Origin: an uncultured bacterium
GTDB lineage: Bacteria > Cyanobacteriota > Vampirovibrionia > Gastranaerophilales > Gastranaerophilaceae
Assembly: GCA_949294395.1 (NCBI GenBank)
Contig: CASFGU010000025.1
Span: forward strand, 62,001-126,000
Length of the DNA: 64,000 nucleotides
Direction of reading: 5' to 3'
The notes under the pieces were generated by a model. It did no database searches and was not told the DNA's origin. It worked only from the letters and a program-made list of their open reading frames with translations. Shown here one piece after another: positions 60,875 to 64,000 of this stretch (positions are counted from its first letter, which is position 1; each line of letters opens with the position of its first letter). A program made the translations under genes and the position numbers.

Positions 60875-61444
60875 TTATAAAAGCGAATTTAGAGAACTTG
60901 TTACATCCTTTTTAATATTTTTATAAACCTCTAAAGTCATCATACAATCGTTTAATGCACGGTGATGTCCGCCTGTGCAAATATTATAATGTCTTGCAAG
61001 ATAATCAAGCTTATGACACGGAAGCGTACAGTATCTTCTTGAAAGATACATTGTATCCTTTCTGGCATTTGTAAATTCAGATGCAAAATATTTTTTCAAA
61101 TTTGCCGAAATAAATCTAATATCAAAGCTTACATTATGCCCGAGAATGCAATCATCTGAAATAAATTCCATAAACCCGGGCAAAATTGATTTTATATCAG
61201 GAGCCGCAGCAACCATATCATTTGTAATTCCGGTGAGTCCGGTTATAAAAGAATTTATAACACCGTCAGGCTTAACAAGTGAGGTAAATTTATCAACAAC
61301 TGAATCCGACCGGACTTTCAGGGCTGAGAGCTCAATAATACAGCACTTATGAGGTGAAAGCCCTGTTGTTTCTATATCCACTACAGTATAGTCAGACGGA
61401 AATTCTTCAAGAATTTCAGCCCTGCTTTTAATAATACCGGTCAT
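60875..61444 (-). CDS. 3'-5' exonuclease (DnaQ-like)
   Basis: 189 residues. DEDDh exonuclease: VVDIETTGLSP (ExoI, D and E), ILGHNVSFDIRFI (ExoII) and HRALNDCMMTLEVY (ExoIII, His and Asp). Similar to the proofreading domain of PolC or epsilon, but as a single domain. Role in DNA repair or RNA turnover not visible from sequence. Confidence 0.87.
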   Translation of the reverse strand: MTGIIKSRAEILEEFPSDYTVVDIETTGLSPHKCCIIELSALKVRSDSVVDKFTSLVKPDGVINSFITGLTGITNDMVAAAPDIKSILPGFMEFISDDCILGHNVSFDIRFISANLKKYFASEFTNARKDTMYLSRRYCTLPCHKLDYLARHYNICTGGHHRALNDCMMTLEVYKNIKKDVTSSLNSLL

Positions 61445-61505
61445 GGCAATATTATATCATTAATAAAGATTTTTCTGCTATAATTTGTTTAAAGGAGGTA
61501 TTGTT

Positions 61506-62663
61506 ATGAATAATTTTGAATTTTACTGTCCGACCAGAGTGCTTTTCGGCAAAGGTATGATAGCCAGACTGCCTGAGTTAATAGATAAATCACAAAAGGT
61601 TCTTATGATATACGGCGGCGGTTCGATAAAGAAAAACGGCGTCTACGATCAGGTGAAAAAAGCGCTGGAAGGATATAATCTGTATGAATTCGGCGGAATT
61701 GAGCCGAACCCTAAATATGAAACCTGTATGAAGGCAGTTGAACTTATTAAAAGAGAAGGCATAGACTTTCTTCTTGCAGTAGGCGGCGGGTCAACTCTTG
61801 ACGGTACAAAGTTTATAGCGGCAGCCGCAAAATACGAGGGCGGCGACCCTTACGAAGGGCTTATTGTAAGGTGTGAAGAGGCAAAAGCTGCCCTTCCGCT
61901 TGCAGATGTTATTACACTTCCGGCTACGGGTTCTGAAATGAATAACGGTGCTGTTGTTTCAAGAATTTCAACAAACGAAAAACTTCCGTTCCATTCAGAT
62001 TTAGTATTTCCACAATTTTCTATAATTGATCCGCAGGTAACGTTCAGCCTGCCGGTACGCCAGACAATTAACGGAATTGTAGACACATTTGTTCACGTAA
62101 TGGAGCAGTATTGCACTTATGACGTTAACACTCCACTGCAGGACGACTGGGCGCTCGGAATTTTAAGAACTTTGATAAGCGAAGCACCGAAAGTTCTTGC
62201 AGAACCTGAAGATTACGAAGCACGCGCAAATATTTTCTGGTGTGCTACATGTGGTCTCAACTACTGGATAAGCCTTGGTGCTGTTCAGGACTGGGCAACA
62301 CACATGATAGGACATGAACTCACAGCCTTCTACGGAATTGACCACGGTCAGAGCCTTGCAATAGTGCTTCCGCGGCTTTTGAAAAACCAGAAAGTTTCAA
62401 AATCAAAAAAACTTGCAAAACTTGCAAGAGAGGTATTCAAAGTTCAGGAAACCGTTGATTTGAAAGCTGCCGACAAAGCAATCGAAAATATTGAGGAATT
62501 CTTCAATTCTATCGGGATGAAAACAAAACTTTCAGATTACGAAATTGACGCAATGGATGCAGCTGAAAAAGTCAGGGAAAGATTTGCCGCAAGAAATGTT
62601 GCGTTCGGTGAAAAAGGCGCAATAACTGCTGATACGGCTTATGAAATTCTGAAAAACTGTTAA
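61506..62663 (+). CDS. Iron-containing alcohol dehydrogenase
   Basis: 385 residues from ATG 61506 (GGAGGTATTGTT before). GGGSIKKNGVYDQV, LLAVGGGSTLDGTKFIAAAA (NAD loop), LPATGSEMNNGAVVS and the metal ligands in HVMEQYCTY, GHELTAFYGIDHGQSLAI. Resembles NAD(P)H-dependent butanol dehydrogenase YqdH/BdhA. Fits an alcohol-producing fermenter. Confidence 0.92.
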   Translation: MNNFEFYCPTRVLFGKGMIARLPELIDKSQKVLMIYGGGSIKKNGVYDQVKKALEGYNLYEFGGIEPNPKYETCMKAVELIKREGIDFLLAVGGGSTLDGTKFIAAAAKYEGGDPYEGLIVRCEEAKAALPLADVITLPATGSEMNNGAVVSRISTNEKLPFHSDLVFPQFSIIDPQVTFSLPVRQTINGIVDTFVHVMEQYCTYDVNTPLQDDWALGILRTLISEAPKVLAEPEDYEARANIFWCATCGLNYWISLGAVQDWATHMIGHELTAFYGIDHGQSLAIVLPRLLKNQKVSKSKKLAKLAREVFKVQETVDLKAADKAIENIEEFFNSIGMKTKLSDYEIDAMDAAEKVRERFAARNVAFGEKGAITADTAYEILKNC

Positions 62664-62678
62664 TTTTTACCACCCAAA

Positions 62679-62702
62679 AGAGGCTTAAAAAATTAAGCCT
62701 CT
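62679..62702. terminator. Terminator between dehydrogenase and M48 protease
   Basis: AGAGGCTTAA (62679-62688) pairs with TTAAGCCTCT (62693-62702), with A-run before and T-run after, so it can work for both convergent genes. Confidence 0.85.
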
Positions 62703-62712
62703 TTTTAAATGT

Positions 62713-63531
62713 TTATTTATTATGCTCAAGAAGATAAATTCTTTCGGAAGGCGACGGATGAGTCGAGAAATAGTGCATGTATTCAGGAATATTCTGCTTT
62801 TTGTCAATAATTTCCATGAATTCTACAGCCGCCCTGTTTGTACCGTAAAGCTTTATCACAACCTTATTTGCAAACAAATCTGCCGCTTTTTCCTGCCGCT
62901 TTGAATAAGATAAATCATTAAATACGCTCACATTCTGAACAAGAGAAGAAAGCGAATTATTCTGCCCTGAGGTTAGCAGCGAAAGCACGGCACCGGCTAT
63001 AATTTGTCTTGCTGAACCTTTTAAGTGGTCGCGGTGCGCGTAATGAGCCATTTCATGAGCAAGTACAAACGTCAGCATCTGTTCGTCTTTAATTTCTTTT
63101 AAAAATCCTGCTGTAAAGAAAATAGTACCGTTCGGCACTACAAAAGCGTTTAATTCCTTTGAGGGATAAACGTAAATATTAAACACGGACTTGCCTCTTA
63201 GCCTTCTGTCAAGTTTAATAATATCGTTTTTACGTGATTTAAGAAAAGTAAGCTGCCGGCTAAAGGCTTTTTCATACTTTTCCTCATGCTCAAAAGGCAA
63301 ATCTGAACCGAAACTCATCAAGTTTTCAAGTTTTACCTGAGTTTTATCAGAAATGTTATCAATCCAGATGCCTGCTGCTAAATCCGCACATAGAAATATA
63401 AAGATACAAAGCCCGATAATACCGGCTACAAGAATAAAAAATTCTTTTAAATCGCTTGTTTTAGATACATTTACGTTATTTTCAATCATTGCAATGTATC
63501 TTGCTTCAATATTTTCCTGATTATTTTCCAT
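62713..63531 (-). CDS. M48-type metallopeptidase
   Basis: 272 residues. One membrane helix near residue 35 (IIGLCIFIFLCADLAAG), then an M48 domain: FVVPNGTIFFTAGFLKEI, HExxH zinc site FVLAHEMAHYAHRDH, SYSKRQEKAADLFANKVV (E as third ligand) and a HPSPSERIYLL end. Membrane-bound protease acting on envelope or misfolded proteins. Its start overlaps the next gene by 11 bases. Confidence 0.88.
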   Translation of the reverse strand: MENNQENIEARYIAMIENNVNVSKTSDLKEFFILVAGIIGLCIFIFLCADLAAGIWIDNISDKTQVKLENLMSFGSDLPFEHEEKYEKAFSRQLTFLKSRKNDIIKLDRRLRGKSVFNIYVYPSKELNAFVVPNGTIFFTAGFLKEIKDEQMLTFVLAHEMAHYAHRDHLKGSARQIIAGAVLSLLTSGQNNSLSSLVQNVSVFNDLSYSKRQEKAADLFANKVVIKLYGTNRAAVEFMEIIDKKQNIPEYMHYFSTHPSPSERIYLLEHNK

Positions 63532-63970
63532 AAGTCACAGCCGTTCCGTATGCCATAACAGCACACTGAGGTACACTTTGCGGATTTTTAGGATCATTTA
63601 CCATAACCGTTTCAATTCTTGCATTCAAAATTATGCTTGAACCGCGTGCATTTTCTCTCATTCTTAAAAGTGCTTCCCTCCTTGCCCTGTCCATTACGGA
63701 TTCGTAAGATGTCATTCTGCCGCCGAAAAAGTTCTTTATGTTAGACACAAAACATTTAAAATAATCGGCGCCGATTACAGCTTCTCCGCATACCATCCGC
63801 ACATTTACTATCTTTTTATCCGGAATAGTTTTTTTAGCACCGAAACTTACGGTCGGGAAACGAAGAAGTGCTTTTTCTCTGCTGACAAGGTTTTTAAAAT
63901 GTCTTTTTTCAATAATACTTCCGCTGCAGAAGGTAACAATTAACAAGAGAATAAGTAATAATAAATCCAT
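63521..63970 (-). CDS. YbjQ-like (heavy-metal-binding domain) membrane protein
   Basis: 149 residues from ATG 63970. N-terminal helix (MDLLLLILLLIVTFCSGSI), then a YbjQ-like domain: VRMVCGEAVIGADYFKCFVS, FFGGRMTSYESVMDRARREA and AVMAYGTAVTYG, which keeps the GGRxxxYE pattern of the family. Upstream of, and overlapping, the M48 gene, so the pair may form a functional unit. Function of YbjQ proteins is not known. Confidence 0.8.
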   Translation of the reverse strand: MDLLLLILLLIVTFCSGSIIEKRHFKNLVSREKALLRFPTVSFGAKKTIPDKKIVNVRMVCGEAVIGADYFKCFVSNIKNFFGGRMTSYESVMDRARREALLRMRENARGSSIILNARIETVMVNDPKNPQSVPQCAVMAYGTAVTYGK

Positions 63971-64000
63971 AGCTTACACTCCGGTCAAAGGTTGAACTTT

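Noticed and set aside
1-64000. CRISPR array, prophage or transposase gene
   Set aside because: No regularly spaced repeats, no integrase or transposase-like protein and no phage structural genes seen.

Overview
The window looks like a chromosomal segment of a non-photosynthetic relative of cyanobacteria, most likely a gut Gastranaerophilales (Melainabacteria/Vampirovibrionia). Four things support this. The ATP synthase operon has the cyanobacterial order a-c-b'-b-delta-alpha-gamma without beta and epsilon. There is a response regulator strikingly like cyanobacterial RpaB. There are five pilin-like genes whose N-terminus reads FTLAEVLITLGIIG or a close variant. DNA is AT-rich with strong AGGAG ribosome sites. 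HydG ([FeFe]-hydrogenase maturation), a biotin-dependent Na+-pump decarboxylase and an iron alcohol dehydrogenase point to an anaerobic fermenter. KdsB points to a Kdo-containing outer membrane. The lineage is an inference from gene content, not from a marker tree.

Layout. 1-7.6 kb (mostly minus): glgC (cut by the edge), purM-purN-purD, then birA-oadG-oadA-oadB. 7.7-13.2 kb (plus): the ATP synthase operon with a small zinc-finger/membrane protein inserted before atpG, ending in an unidentified structured RNA candidate. 13.2-16.7 kb: two tandem paralogous membrane proteins of unknown function. 17-25 kb: cca-rsmE-ldcA, dnaX, a Memo/AMMECR1 fusion and ribD. 25-33 kb: an MBL-fold hydrolase, gshB, a possible kinase-fold protein, tsaD, obgE, a proline-rich membrane protein and an amidohydrolase that has lost its metal ligands. 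33-43 kb: an XRE regulator, a frame-shifted pilin, gpmI, a SNF2 helicase, a second pilin, rpsU, a split acyltransferase and a DUF2229-like protein. 43-52 kb: mnmA, hydG, two more pilins, a formyltransferase, a matrixin, ybaB-recR, an ABC ATPase and smpB. 52-64 kb: accD-accA-prmA, kdsB, an XRE/pilin pair, rpaB, tRNA-His, an epimerase behind a poly-G leader, dedA, an exonuclease, an alcohol dehydrogenase, an M48 protease and a YbjQ-like protein.

The most interesting signal is a set of four 11-12 base poly-G tracts in or before surface-related genes: two pilins, a hexapeptide acyltransferase and an epimerase. Tract length decides whether the reading frame is open or coupled. In this assembly one pilin and the acyltransferase read as off and the other pilin as on. 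Two of the tracts sit in a shared cassette (TAGAGCCGATTTC, G-tract, CAACG, then CTCTA) in unrelated genes, and the acyltransferase reads as if the cassette had been inserted into its beta-helix. This looks like slipped-strand phase variation spread by a small repeat. In addition, three of the five pilins are divergent from a small XRE-type regulator, two of them with an inverted repeat in the gap. Several otherwise unrelated proteins share a short N-terminal Phe-x-Gly-type motif that might be a sorting signal.
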